Positions 1 through 12,915 of a stretch of 64,000 nucleotides of DNA are shown here, piece after piece. Made by a program: the position numbers and the translations under genes. How positions within the stretch are numbered: position 1 is the first letter of the stretch; each line of letters begins with the position of its first letter. Source of the stretch: Diprion similis (Eukaryota > Arthropoda > Insecta > Hymenoptera > Diprionidae); NCBI RefSeq assembly GCF_021155765.1, contig NC_060118.1, positions 9,111,646 to 9,175,645 of the forward strand. The letters run 5' to 3'. The notes below the pieces were generated by a model, which saw only the letters and a program-made list of their open reading frames with translations, was not told where the DNA came from and searched no databases.

Positions 1-244
1 AAATTTTCCGTTTGTCTTCCATTTTGTATCCTTAAATTTTTTCCAATTCACCTTTTTCTCGTCAGAAATCCTTATTGAAAATCAAACAAAAAAATACCAA
101 GAGTGTACCAAAGATGAAAGATTCCTATTCAGGGTTCAATTACCGCTCGATCATTTTTTTGCGATACACCAAAGGCTTGTCAAAATCAAATCTATATATA
201 CAACATAGAGATTATTTTCGAGTAAACGTTGCAATAAATGTTGT

Positions 245-530
245 GTTGCCTACCACTGAGGGGAAGAAATATCGGTAAAACAGACCTACCGAGTTATCGG
301 TAAGTAGCGCGTTCAACGTTTTCGCGAGTGATTTGAAACTGCTCGTGTTGCCAAATTGTGTGAATATAGCCAAGCTGTAGTTCGTTCAGTTGTTTATAAC
401 CTATGCTAAAGAGTTCAGTGATTGGATTTTAGTGCCGTGTTAAAGTGATCATATGACTTGACTTGAGCAAAGTAATAATGACTTGATCGATCTGTTTTAC
501 CGACACTTGTTCCCCTCGGTTATAGGCAAC
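245..530. repeat. MITE-like element with about 40-bp terminal inverted repeats
   Basis: The left end (245-288) and the reverse complement of the right end (490-530) match over about 40 bases. Both start with GTTGCCTA, then share GAGGGGAA and TCGGTAAAACAGA. The interior has no open frame of note. This structure fits a short non-autonomous DNA transposon. The superfamily is unknown and I see no clear target duplication. Confidence 0.6.
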
Positions 531-730
531 CCATATGACTGCAGAGTTTACTCGGAAACGCTCTGTACACGTGAATACATACTAAATTCGCTAGTTTTCA
601 AGTTCATCTAATATTCTGTACTTTTCTGCCTATGCTCTATTCACATTCTTGCTTTTATTAAAATCATGCTACTTGTATTGTACTCTTTTGAGCTTCTTAA
701 GGGATCTTGACCATCGACCTATCTATTTGC

Positions 731-731
<1 letters not shown>

Positions 732-770
<39 letters not shown>
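732..770. repeat. (TATC)n microsatellite
   Basis: About nine uninterrupted tetranucleotide units run into a short TA run. Confidence 0.9.
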
Positions 771-1139
771 ATATACGCAACCAAAGGGTCGCAGCAAAAG
801 GGATCTCAGATTGAATAGAATAAAATTAACGAGTAAAACGGTGTATCGTCTAAATCAGTCCTCTAGAGTGGTGGAGCTGAGTTTCTATACGACAAAATCC
901 TGAACCTCTTTACGGGTATAATCTGGTATAAATAAATGCAGGACATACCAGACGAATGGAAATCTAATTAACTTTTCAAGAGCCTCGTATGAAGTTTGTC
1001 ATCGACCGAGGACGATTTGTGTATAAGGTATAAACCAAAGTCTAAAACACCGTCGGAAGTAAGGCTGTACATATATACAATATATACATATATATACCGT
1101 AAATTACAAGAATACACGTGGCGCAAAGTGATTCACCTT

Positions 1140-1645
1140 CTCCTATACATATGGTGCATTCCGAGTGAAATCGACGAGTCATTTGCCTCATGTAATCAGA
1201 TCCTTCCATAACTTTTTTCGCATTGATTCCACTTCGAAAGACGCCTAATTAATTCTAAAAATTTTCTCGCTACTCCTTTAGTTGACACTACGATGGTTTT
1301 TGTGTAAAAAAATTGATAACCAAAAAAAAATGTAAGTAAAAAATTATGAGGCAACCTTAACCCACCATCTAATTAAGATAGTTATTACTCATTTGTTACG
1401 CAAAATCTGTGAAAAAAAAATTTTCAGAATTTAAAAAATGGTATTTTTAGGGTTATCCCTTTGTTAGACAAAAACGATCGTCACACCACCTGACGAAGTA
1501 GCGAGAAAATTCTTCAAGAAAAACTTAGGCTTCCTTTGAAATGAAATCAATGCGAAAAAAAATTTACGATCTTAATTTATTTAAGATCTGATTACATGAG
1601 ACATATGACTCTTCGATTTCACTTCGAATGCTCCATATACCATCC
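1140..1645. repeat. Fold-back element, about 500 bp
   Basis: The segment around 1144-1275 reappears as a diverged reverse complement around 1510-1643. Shared blocks include GTGAAATCGA, CATGTAATCAGATC and ATTTTCTCGCTAC. The centre is near 1390. Long arms with no coding capacity indicate a non-autonomous fold-back transposon, and the arm divergence suggests it is old. Confidence 0.65.
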
Positions 1646-3074
1646 ACATACAATGCACGCGTTCGCAGACCGGCAAAAAAAAAAAAAAAAAAAAATATTA
1701 TAACCATAATTATTATTCTTTTCACCGTTATTAATCTCGTTGTAATTATAACCATCATAATATATAACCATTACCTACACGCAGTGTAAAAAATATAAAT
1801 AATATTTCTAAAGGTCTTGTGTACAATAAAATACACGACGTGTACCATATCGGACGTTGTACCGTACACCTGTGTTATACTATAGGTATGTATATAGGTA
1901 TATCGACGTTGGGCACGCAGCGTATAAACCAAGGGGAAAACAAGCTCTTCTCTTCCGGTAAAGTACCTACTCGACGTCGAGCGTATAACGTAAGCCGCGT
2001 TAAACAACGTCACGCCTACGCCGCAATTATAATACAACATTTAAAGTCAGATGAGAAGAATAGAATTTGAACGAAAAACAAAAAAAAAAACAGAAAGAAA
2101 GAATTTTTTTTCTTTTTCTTTTTTTTTTTCAAAGAAATAATTAAAGCACAAAAAAGTTATCGTTAAAATTTTCAACCATTGATTAAACGAAAGGATAAAG
2201 AAAATAAAATAATGTCATTTCAACGGTAAATTTAACTTGATTAACAACAGTTTTATTTTTAAATTCTTCGCTGTATCGTATTTCTGTAATTAAAAATCTT
2301 TGATCGGACTGTACAACATGCGTAAGGATAGCGCGCGGTAAGTAGTATGACTGAGTTAAGGTCAGACGGTTATAATAAGAGACAAGCATCTGCGATTTAT
2401 CTTTTTCGTTTGTATATTGATTTTCGGAAGCAGTGAAACGAATTATAAAAAAAAAGGAAATTGAAAAAGAAACGAGATATTACTATAAACTACGCAACCA
2501 AAAGATTGACGAGTACGTAAAAAATAAATAAACAAATAAATCCCTACAAACTATTGTTAATGATATGCAAAAGTTTAGTAAACGATCGTTATAAAAAAAA
2601 CAAATATAGCATAATAAACGGAGAATCGAGTTTAGACGATAAAAAGAAATGATTAAACGTGACGTGTAACAACAATTCATAAAACAAACAATAAACCGAC
2701 GGATAGAGTTTCGAAAACCAGGAAATGTATAACCGACGATGCGTTGTTACGCGTGCAACGAACGTTACAAAATGAACAGAAATTTCAGTTATACGATTCT
2801 AACAAATGCTGCAGCACTATTCATTGCCGCGAATCTATTATGCATGATACATCATATATAGAAAAGCAAGCTTCTGGGGATTGTGCATAATGAATGGGGA
2901 ATTATCGATTAACGAAACACTCCGAATCAGCGAGTAATTTCCTATACATCTGTATAAAAGGTATAGAAAAAAAAAAAAGTTATATCGGATATAATTCATA
3001 AAAATATAGGAATTATAGAGAGACTAATTCATATGCGTTACTGTTTTGTTAGAAAGAAAAAAAATTGTATATAT

Positions 3075-3664
3075 ATGGGGGATTCCATGCAAACTCACGT
3101 AGCCCGTGACCGCAACGGATTTAGATTTTTCTGATTCTTTTTTACACGATTGACCTTCTTTCAAAAAACAGGAAATTTTTTTTTTTTTTTTCTCCTTGAA
3201 AACAATGAAGTTGCTTTTTTCAGTTTTTCTTTATTCGTTATTCCAATTATTTCAAAAAAGCTATTTTTTGGAAAAAACAAAATCATCTTTTGAGAATTCC
3301 GTGAAGAAGCGTCGAGAGAAAAAAAATTGGTACAACTTGGGTTGAAATTGTTGGAATAAAACCATTGAGTTCATCTGGAAGGATATAAAAAATCTAAAAT
3401 CATCTTCAAGTCATCTTTAAATCATCGTTTCACATCAAGGAAACACATCTGTGAATGATTTGAAAAAAATGGCATTTTGAGATAGCTTAAATAACGAGTA
3501 AAAAAAAAAAAATAGACACAAAAAAAAAATATGCATATACGTATAGTATTTTCAAAATTGTTTCGTGATTTTTCGAGAAAGTTCAAGATCATGTAAAAAA
3601 AGAATCAGAAGAAAACTAAATTGGTTCGGGTCACGGAATCGGTGTTTTGGAATGGAATGCCCGG
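3075..3664. repeat. Fold-back element with GGAATTCC-like ends beside TA runs
   Basis: The left end (GGGGGATTCCATGC, then CCCGTGACC) matches the reverse complement of the right end (GGGCATTCCATTCC, then CCGTGACCC). Further inside, GATTCTTTTTTAC is shared by both arms. The centre is near 3370. TA-rich microsatellites flank both sides. A single end of similar type (GGGAAATTCCACGCC) occurs at 18253 after another TA run, so this is probably a repeated family. Confidence 0.6.
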
Positions 3665-4372
3665 TACATATATATATATATATATAACGAAAGAATTTAA
3701 AAATCAAACTTTTTTCCATTCAATATATTAACGAAAATCTGGATAAATTTCGAAATACATATTAAATCTCGTAATCCGTGCAGCTATAATCCCGTTCGGA
3801 AAAGCGAATGGAAATTAATTTCATATGAATATTATAATTCCTGTTGAAATTAATATTTCACGAGAATTCGTATTTCATAAACGTATACATATATAGGTAT
3901 AAAAAACAAACTAAAATCAGTTTCTACCTTACGTAGGTATATCTACACGTATATGTATATCGTATCGAAAATAATGAGAAAGAAATTGGCAAGATGAACG
4001 TATCTTAGATATATGCAGGTAACATATGATCATGAGGCAATTATTATTATTATGCTAATTTTTTATTCCATCTTTTCTTTCGTACCGTTAATAACATTAA
4101 ACTCGTTAAAACATTTCCGTCTGTATAAGACCACAGATTGTAACTAACGCGTATTTCCGAGAGATCGAGAGAAAAAACACGCAACAAACAAATAAACAAG
4201 CAAACAAACAACCAAATAAAAATAAACAACCCTAAATAAAAAATAAACCAGAATATCAAGCTCGACTCGTTTCTCGAAGGATCGAATTGATCGTTCGAGT
4301 TGCGTCAAAGACCCTCCGAGGATTTAAGCTGATTGGCTTTGAATTATTGATGGGCAATCCTGTATCAGTATG

Positions 4373-4406
<34 letters not shown>

Positions 4407-4442
4407 CTCCTCCTCCTCCTCCTCCTCCTCCTAGTCCTCCTC
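4373..4442. repeat. (CTCGTC)n/(CTC)n microsatellite
   Basis: Tandem CTCGTC units pass into CTC units. The open frames here on both strands encode only Leu/Val or Gly/Arg runs and are artefacts of the repeat. Confidence 0.85.
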
Positions 4443-5088
4443 TTCCCAGATTGTCCAACGTCGACCCGAAAACTGACCCGACGGTTGTCACTTTGCTTGC
4501 TCGTCGGTAGGGTGTGTGTGTATATATATATATATACATGGGCATAGACATATGTATGTCGTAACGTATATATGTATATTCGTCCCTTGCTTCGCTTCTT
4601 CTCCTGCTACTTTCATTTTGTTTTTTGTTTTTTTTTTTATTTTATTTTTTTCTTATTTCATTTATTTACCAAGCGTTCTTTGATATCGAAAACCTTTTTC
4701 AAGCAAAACTCTTACCGATCAATCCGACCGTCTATTCATCCATCAATCGTTGTAATTCCATTTCCATTTTACCCGACTGCACTCCGTGTCTCCCCGTTTG
4801 ATCGTGATAAGATTGGAAGCGGAGAGCAAGAGAAATAAAAAAAAAAAAAAAAAATGGAAAAAAAACACGTCTAAATTTCATTACGAAATAGGGAAAAGAA
4901 AAAATCAGTACATATATATAGAAGGAAGGGCAAAAAAAAGAGATAAGCGGAAAATTGATCTTTCAGATCTGCACGAAGAGTGATTTCTTCTCGTAACACA
5001 TTTCATCACGCAGCGGGTGCAAGAGAAGAAAAAAAGAAAAAAAAAATAGCAAAAATTCTCATCGTCCCGATCTCTGTTATTTACATAA

Positions 5089-5119
<31 letters not shown>

Positions 5120-5383
5120 TGCGGCGTGGCGTATTGATTAATCACGGATTACGAGGGGATATCGCGACTTGCTGCTGCTAACTGGCTGGGTTATCATGTC
5201 AAATAAAATTTTCCGGCACGGCATTCAGCTTATACATATAGAAATAATATTTTGTCATTACAACCTACCTAATTGTCACCCAGATGTATTAAATAATTGT
5301 GCATAGGTATAATAATGTATGGTGAACGACATTGATAACCCATGCAAGAAACACGTGCGATAAATGGGCCAGTGGAAAATAAT

Positions 5384-6310
5384 TTAAGAGAAAAATAACG
5401 TGAGACAAAAATAAACCGGAAAAGTAATAACCGAAATGAAAATTATACTCACGACAAGAATGACCGAAACGGAAATTATTCCAAGATAAAAATAACCCGT
5501 GGGAAAAAAAAAATAAAAATTGAACAAACCCAATCTATAAAATAACCCGCAACAAAAATAACTCGCGATAAAAATAACTAAAACGAAAATGATCCCGAGG
5601 TAAAAATAATGCAAACGAAAATGACTGGAGATGAAAATAACTCGTACAAAAATAACTTGGTCAAACGTCACCTGTGAGAAAAATAACCCACACAAGAATA
5701 ATCTCAACAAAAACAACCCAAAACACGAATAACCAAGACAAAAATAATCCGCGACAAAAAATAACGCACAAAAAAATAACCCACGACAAAAATAACCAGA
5801 ACGAAAATAACCCAGAGATAAAAATAACTCATACAAAAATAACTTGAACAAACATAATCTATGACAAAAATAACCCATACAAAAATAGCCTCAACAAAAA
5901 CAACCCAAAACACAAATAACCTAGTCAAAAAATAACCCACGATAAACACAACCCAGAAATAACCACCAGCAAAAGTAACCGACTGCGAGAAAACCCGGCG
6001 CAAAAATGATGTCAACAAAAAAAACAAAACCCACACAAGGAAAATCGCTTGAACAAAAATAACCCGGGGCAAGAAAAATGCGACGCAAAAATAATTTATA
6101 CGACAAAAAAAAAAAAAAAAAAAAAAAAACGACTCGAACAAAAGTAATCCATGATAAAAATGACACACGAAGAAAAAATAACAAAAAATGAGTAACCCAG
6201 ATAAAAAATAACAAAAGTGACAAAAAATAACAAAATAAAAAAAAAAAAATGAATCGTTACCGGGGAGCAAAAAAAACGAAAGAAAAAAAACAAGAAAAAC
6301 AAAAATATTG
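5384..6310. repeat. Degenerate minisatellite, unit near AAAAATAACCCA plus 4-5 bases
   Basis: Dozens of copies of AAAATAAC recur every 15-17 bases across about 0.9 kb, separated by variable fill. The minus strand therefore has overlapping long frames rich in Phe, Leu, Tyr and Val (up to 188 codons). These are repeat artefacts rather than genes. The array ends about 170 bases before the dpr exon at 6486. Confidence 0.8.
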
Positions 6311-6485
6311 ACAAAAACTGAAATTACATCAAGATAAATTAAATTGGTTAGAATTAAATTTCACGCGTGTTATTTTCGACGTTGATTATTATTGATGCCG
6401 TGGTTATTTTTGTCCGTGTTATCATTTATGGTTAATTTGGTCCTAGTAACAGGCATAATAACAACGTCGACTGTTATTGTTGCAG

Positions 6486-9400
6486 AGTCCGTCTCCACCG
6501 CAGTACGTGTTCTGGTACCACAACGATCGTATGATTAACTACGACAATGCCCGCGGCGGTGTCACCGTGGAAACGGACCAGGGACCCCGAACACAGAGCC
6601 GACTAACTATCCGGCACGCTGTCGAAAAGGACACGGGGAATTATACCTGTAGCGCCTCGAACACCGAGTCAGCCTCCATCTTCGTATTCGTCACCGAAGG
6701 TACTAACAAAAATTAATTATACCTACGACCGTGAAAATTTTTATCTTATCATTCTTATCATTTCTACACCCCATCGTCGCATGATTTCATCAATTTTTTT
6801 TCTTCTTTCACAACTTTTTTCCGAACCCAAAATACAGTTTTTTCGCCACATTTTTCCATAAAATGACATTTTGATCATCCAAAATCCATTTTGACATAAA
6901 AATATAATATCTCGATAATTTATCAACGGATTTACACGTTTTTTTTTTTTTTTTTTTTTTTTTTATCTCAAGCAATACATCTCTTCTCACACCTTACATT
7001 ATAGAACAGACTAAATTTTGTATTCATTCGATCAATTAACTTTCCATTTATACGAACAACAAAATCAAATCAAACAAATTCAGTTCGTATCATTTGTCAA
7101 TGTTTCCTATGTTTCGGCCAAATAAGCCCGACTTATTTCATTATAAAAGTCAAAATCGTAGCGTCAGTTATTTCAAAAAATAAAAAAAATAAAAAAATAT
7201 CCTTCCAAGTTATAATAGAAATTTCTACAAGTATACAATAATACCTAGGGAAAATTAATTTAACCCCCAAATGAGAAATCCCCCCCCTCCATCCGCCATT
7301 CCAATATTTCCTCAAGCCCGTCGTCACTCTCGTTTTCGGTGAGGCGTTTCACTTGCGATTTCCGGCAGCGCCATCTGCCGACTGGCCATGTACCATATAT
7401 TATGTAATATCGAGCAGCCCGGTGAAAGATTATCCAATGCCACCCTAAACGCATATATTTATACATACCTATGTATGTATATATAATACCGAAAACCCTG
7501 GAGGCGAGTTGACATTCGAAGAGAGTTTAAGGGATAAAAACCGGAATTAAGTTTACCTTATACCTACACCTGTCTAAATATCTGCAGGGGAGAGGCGACC
7601 AAAATGGGGTATTTCTCAATACGTTTTTTAAATAACAGTATTTTGAATTTTTTTTTCAAGTTTTCAAGAAATAAATTTTTTTTTTTTTTTTCATTTTCAT
7701 CTTCATTTTCTTTGGTTATAATTAGATAAAAATAAATATTTAGCGTATTCGAGTAAGTATTTCCTCAATTCCACCGTTTTGCCCCCCCCCCCCCCCCCCG
7801 CCTTCCCTCCTCTCCCCTCCGCCACTGCTATAAATATTTATACAATATAATGATGTGCAAACAATAAACGGTTAGCCGCATGAGGCAGGGGATGATTATA
7901 CATACGTACGTAATTGTTTTCACCTGTGCCGTGACGAGGAAGCAACTTTAATAAATAGAGAAACGCAACGCGCAGGGAAAATTAATGAGAAATAGAGAGA
8001 GAATCGCATGTATGTGTGTACAAAACTTGTTTAAGACTTACTTCTTGTACTTACTTATACATATATCCACTTACTTGCATATAGGTAGGTATAATATGAA
8101 AATTATACAACGGTTTGTACATGTACAATGTACATACATATGTGTTAAACCTATTATTTCCACACGCAAGTAGATACTTATTGTTAGTTTACAGAGTTTA
8201 CTTTCAGGATTCTATGGGAGTTGAAAAGATTCAACTTGAGCTGCGTTATATGTTTATCTCTTTCTATCAACAAAACGAACGACTAATTAATCCGCGAGAT
8301 TATTAATATATGTACGTGTATTAGGGTGTCGCAAAAAAAACCGAATGTTTTTTTTTTTTTTTTTTTTCGAGTCTCGTGTGACAAAATGGTAGTTTTTGAT
8401 GTTTTAAGAGCCCACTCCAAAGGACAGTTAAAAAAAAAAATTTCAAGAGGTCGCTCCAAATTTTTTAAAACGTCAGTAATCGTCAAGCATCGTATTTCTT
8501 TTTCAATTTTTTTTCTCGTTACGGTATAATTTTATAGACCCAAAAAAAAAATAAGTTTCCGAAAGTTTCGGTTCAAAATTTGAATTTTGAAAGGTCGCTC
8601 ATAATTTTTTTGCCATTTTTTGGCGGATTTCTTTAGATTTTTTCGAGCGACCTTTTGTCAAACAAAATACTGTAAACACAATTTTTTTAATTTAATTTTT
8701 TGACGATTTTTGACATTTTGAAAAATTTGGAGCGACGTCTAAAGATTTTTTTTTTTCGAGCTGTCCTTTGGAGTGGGCTCTTAAAACATCAAAAGCTAAC
8801 ATTTTTTCACACGTGACTCAGAAAAAAAAAAAAAAAAAAAAATAGTCGGTTTTTTTTTGCGCCACCCTAACGTGTATGTATATAAATTTTATACGTACAA
8901 GAAGAAGTCGAACAGAAATTACAGCTCCTGTATTATCCAGTATATATTCTTCGAGGCATTCGTTCTGTTGAAATTTCATTGAAGGAAGGGAAAAAAAAAC
9001 GTCGCGTAATATTACAACTTGCCAGTTAGCGTGAAATCTTACCTAATTAGTAGTAATTAAAGGATAACAAGCTTCGCGCTCAATTATTCCTACCATACAT
9101 TTACGTAACTCAAAGTTAGTTCGACGTAAAAGAAATATGTAATGTAAAATAATTACATCATACAAATTTGCCGGCGCGTAATATTTTTCAATGCTCAATA
9201 AATTTACTCGGAATATGGTGTGTATATATCTGTACACATAGAATCTAGTACGATCGATATTTTATAATTGACAATAAAGTACTCACAGTCTGCACGAATA
9301 AGTCGGACGGAAATATAATGGATTATTAAAGTAGTCAACAATTATTTTCTATATCAACGATAAAGACATTTTATACTTGAATAAATATTTATTTTGTTCA

Positions 9401-10325
9401 AAGTAAAACTCACCTTGAATAAACAATTAAAAAAACCGAAAAAAGCATGCGTCACGATTCTTCTCGTTATGTGTTCAATGTACGGTGTTAATAGCTATTT
9501 TCATGAATGACCGAGTAATTGTTTTCAATTTAACAAATTCAAACTCGTTTGCACGTGACTAGTACTTTGGATTTTTTTTTTTTTTTTTTTTTTTAACAAT
9601 ACACAATACATACTTCGTATCGTTATTAAGTTTATAACAAGACTGCTTCATCTCGCAACTCGAGTACACGTTGAAGTAAATAAATAAACTCGCAAATATA
9701 AATAACGATGCCCGCATCATCTCGTTTATATATATATAACGTTATGGCTATACTATAATAATAATACATTACATTATTATACATACACATCACACCTCGT
9801 GCAATTCAACATATCCTACCGAACATATTATGCAAAGATTTTTTTTTTTTCTTTCTTTCTTTCTTTCTTTTCTTTTCTTTTCTTCTTCCCTGAGACAAGG
9901 GTAATAATTTATGTAAAATTCCATAGCGTCGCACACCGCACGTATACATACCTATAGGTATGTGTATATTATATATATTATACATACATGTATACATATG
10001 TATAATTGTATATGTATAACTTGTGATCGAGTGTGCACGACGCGGTACAGCGATTTTCGAGAAACAAAAGGGGGTCCTGAAATACCGACCGAAGAGAATG
10101 AGAGAGTGAAAGACGGTAAAAAGGAAGAGGAAAAAAAAATTTTTATATGTATATATATCGTCCTGAGCAGCGTTTGTAATGCAAGAAAAATATTACGTAT
10201 AATAATAATATGTATGATATAGAAGAAACGGGCAGAGAAACACGTTTGCAGACGTTTGATAAGAGAAAAGTAGAGAAAAAAAAAAAAAAAGAAAAAAATT
10301 AGTGTTTCTCATTGTTTTTTTTTCA

Positions 10326-10358
<33 letters not shown>

Positions 10359-11606
10359 TTTCATGTTTGTCCATCTTACGAAACCCGTATAAAAAAATCT
10401 GTGATGATCAGCAGTGCAGGGGTGGGGAGGGGGAGGGGGGGGGGGTGAAAAACAAGAGAAATAAGATAACGTATACCTAGAGATGAGGGAGGAAGAGAGT
10501 GTAAAAAAAAAAAAAAAAAAAGCCGGAATTCACCCTTGTCTCGGGAAGCAACGCAGCTCAGAGCTCGATGAATAATTACAGCAATCTTGAATAAACTCGC
10601 CACTTTGTATTCCAGTCTGTACTTTCCTCGAAAGCTTTTATACATACAAAGATATACATATGCACAAGGGGACACATATATATATATACATAGGTATACA
10701 CGTACACCTTATACGTACGTACGTACACGTGTGCGATACAGAGATTCAGACATACGGTAAAAAGTGTGTGTGTAAAGTAAAATTATGTATGTATGTATGT
10801 GTGTGTGTGTGTGTGTACAACTATCCCTGGATACCTGATGATATAATATTTTACATGATATTAGACTGCATATTCGTGTTCTCAGCGTTTCGGCTCTTTG
10901 CACGTAGAAAATACATACATAATACAGCGAGTATACAATATGCATATAATATGTATATATGTATGTATATAGAACGTACGCGATATGCATATACACAAGG
11001 AATTACAGGTGTCTATATACCTATGTATATATTAGGGTGGTGCCAAAAGAATTTTGATTTTTTTTTTTTTGTTGTTTTCTTGTTTTTCTTTTCACGTGGA
11101 TCGTAAAAATTGATTTTTGTTTTTTATGCATATTAAGATGTTCCTTGAATATGTTAAATTTTTGAATTTCAATTTCGATCGAAGTTCGTGAAGAGAAGAG
11201 GTTTTTCAAATTTCGTACGTCTCACTTCTCGAATTTATCGCAAATAATTCGAAAATCAATCCATCGTTTTTAGAGATAGATTTTTCCATTCCATTCAAGG
11301 ATTTTGATAAAATTTGGTATAAGGGGATAGCTGATTATGAATCTGTACTAAAAATTTGACGATTCAAAATCGCGAATCCAATATGGTGGAGGAAAATATA
11401 AAACGTCATTAGATTCTGGTGAAACTCGATACTTCGATACTCGAGTGGTTTCTATTCTTCTAATATTTTCATCTCGTGTTCTAGGTGACAAGATGGCCGC
11501 CATACAACGGCGCAAGACATCGGGAACTAAAAGGAACATTGGAAATTTAGTCTTAGTTTTAATATTCATCGGGGTTTCCTCCCCATTAGCCTCGCTAGTC
11601 CGATAA
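6486..11606 (+). CDS. dpr: dpr-family immunoglobulin cell-surface protein, last two coding exons
   Basis: Coding segments are 6486-6699 and 11485-11606, with upstream exons outside the window. The first encodes most of an Ig domain: FWYHNDRMINYD, a GGVTVETD strand, SRLTIRHAVEKDTGNYTCSASN with the D-x-G-x-Y-x-C signature, then a FVFVTEG linker. The acceptor at 6485 and the donor GAAG/GTACTA leave phase 1. The second exon joins in phase after TTCTAG and reads DKMAAIQRRKTSG, a linker I associate with dpr proteins. It then has a hydrophobic tail (LVLVLIFIGV) and a TAA stop. In Drosophila, Dprs bind DIP proteins in synaptic partner recognition, and many are GPI-anchored; the tail fits a GPI signal or a membrane segment. 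The 4.8-kb intron holds a fold-back element. Which dpr paralogue this is cannot be told. Confidence 0.88.
7782..7799. repeat. Poly-C tract
   Basis: Eighteen consecutive C in the dpr intron, unusual in such AT-rich sequence. Confidence 0.9.
8321..8870. repeat. Fold-back element, TTAGGGTG ends, 6-bp target duplication
   Basis: The element starts TTAGGGTGTCGC and ends GCGCCACCCTAA, with arms of about 250 bases. Shared arm blocks include AAGAGCCCACTCCAAAGGACAG, which appears in reverse complement near 8770-8795, and GGTCGCTC. CGTGTA lies immediately on both sides (8315-8320 and 8871-8876), which looks like a 6-bp target-site duplication. A second copy is at 49395-50017. No protein is encoded. 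Confidence 0.8.
11033..11080 (+). repeat. Lone TTAGGGTGGTGCC transposon end
   Basis: This is the same end motif and T-rich follow-on as the element at 8321, again preceded by a TATGTATATA stretch. No matching right end was found before the last dpr exon, so it is probably a truncated copy. Confidence 0.4.
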
Positions 11607-11636
11607 ATCTAACTACTCTATCTCGCCAATTGTCCA

Positions 11637-11672
11637 TTATATTATTATTGTTATTATTATTATTACCATCAC

Positions 11673-11711
<39 letters not shown>

Positions 11712-11790
11712 TATTATTATTGTTAATATACCAACATCACTATCGTTATTGTCATTATTATTGTTGTTATTATTATTATCCCTACTATAT
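11637..11790. repeat. (ATT)n/(ATC)n microsatellite
   Basis: ATT units enclose about 15 ATC units. It lies directly after the dpr stop codon, so it is probably in the 3' UTR. Confidence 0.85.
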
Positions 11791-12835
11791 TGTCGTCTGT
11801 ATAAATCGTTGAATTTAAAATTTTAACCGAATTCAATATACTAAACACACAAACACATGTAACAACTTCACAATTAGCGTAATTTTTTACGTTAAACGAA
11901 AGATATTAATAACAATGGTAGCAATAATAACAACAATAGTAATAATAACAATAATAATACATAAAACATTCTTGTACGTTTATTTTCCTTCATTATTCTT
12001 AAATCCTTACATACAAACATATGCATGAGGGGCGTTTCGCAAATTATCGATCAAGATCAGAAATTGATATTTCCGATTTGATCCGGTTTTTCTTCTTCTT
12101 CTTCACTTTCTTTTTGCGTAAGTACTGGTCGAAGAACAAAGCCCTGATTGAAAAAAAAAAGAAAAAAAAATCCAATTATTCGTATCTGAAATATTACTAT
12201 TCGAAACCGTTCATTTTCTAAAATCTGAAAAGATTCGGATAATTCCAAGAGAATTTGATAAGAAAAAATAAAAAAATTTTCAAGCCCTGTTCAAAGACTG
12301 ACATTCCCGTCACAGCAAAACTTGGATTTCGAAAATGATGAAAATTTCAAGAATTACTTCTAAAATGTATCGTTCGCACGAAAATGAAAAATGAAATCCC
12401 TTCTAACGTTGCTCGAAAAAAAAAGAAATACATTCACAGAGTTCGTCTGGAAAAAAAAAAAAATAGTAATTTCTTAAACTTTCGTAATTTTCGTAAATGC
12501 AACTTTTTAGCTCCGACGAAACATCCATTTTTAAATTGGTCTTCAAATTTTTCGTCATATTTTCGTAGACTTTTTTGGATTTTTTTTTTTTTTTTTTCAA
12601 ATTTCATAAAATCATCTCGAAAGAATCGTATCTCAAATACGAATGGTTGAAAAAATTTGAAAAAAAAAACAATCAGAGCTTTGTCTTTCGACCCACATTT
12701 TTGGCGGTAAAAAAAAATTCAATCCAAATGGAAAATATCAATTTCTGATCTTAATCGATACTTCGCGGAATCTCCCATACATGTATACATACTACGTGTA
12801 TAATGTACGATAATAATTCTTCTTCAACTTTTTTC

Positions 12836-12843
12836 GCTTCCTT

Positions 12844-12907
<64 letters not shown>

Positions 12908-12915
12908 AAGGAAGC
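12836..12915. repeat. Palindromic (TA)n microsatellite
   Basis: About 57 bases of alternating TA are bordered by an exact inverted repeat, GCTTCCTTATACATATA on the left and its complement on the right. The whole 80-base block is a near-perfect palindrome. Confidence 0.85.

Noticed and set aside
4324..4551. Gly/Arg-rich minus frame and Leu/Val-rich plus frame
   Set aside because: Translation of a CTC/CTCGTC microsatellite.
5384..6314. Overlapping minus-strand open frames of 72-188 codons with GYFC/FVLVIFV repeats
   Set aside because: They arise from the AAAATAAC minisatellite; low-complexity Phe/Leu/Val composition, no domain, several overlapping frames.
11668..12000. Regularly spaced ATC/ATT blocks considered as a CRISPR-like array
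   Set aside because: They are plain trinucleotide microsatellites without spacers, in a eukaryotic genome.
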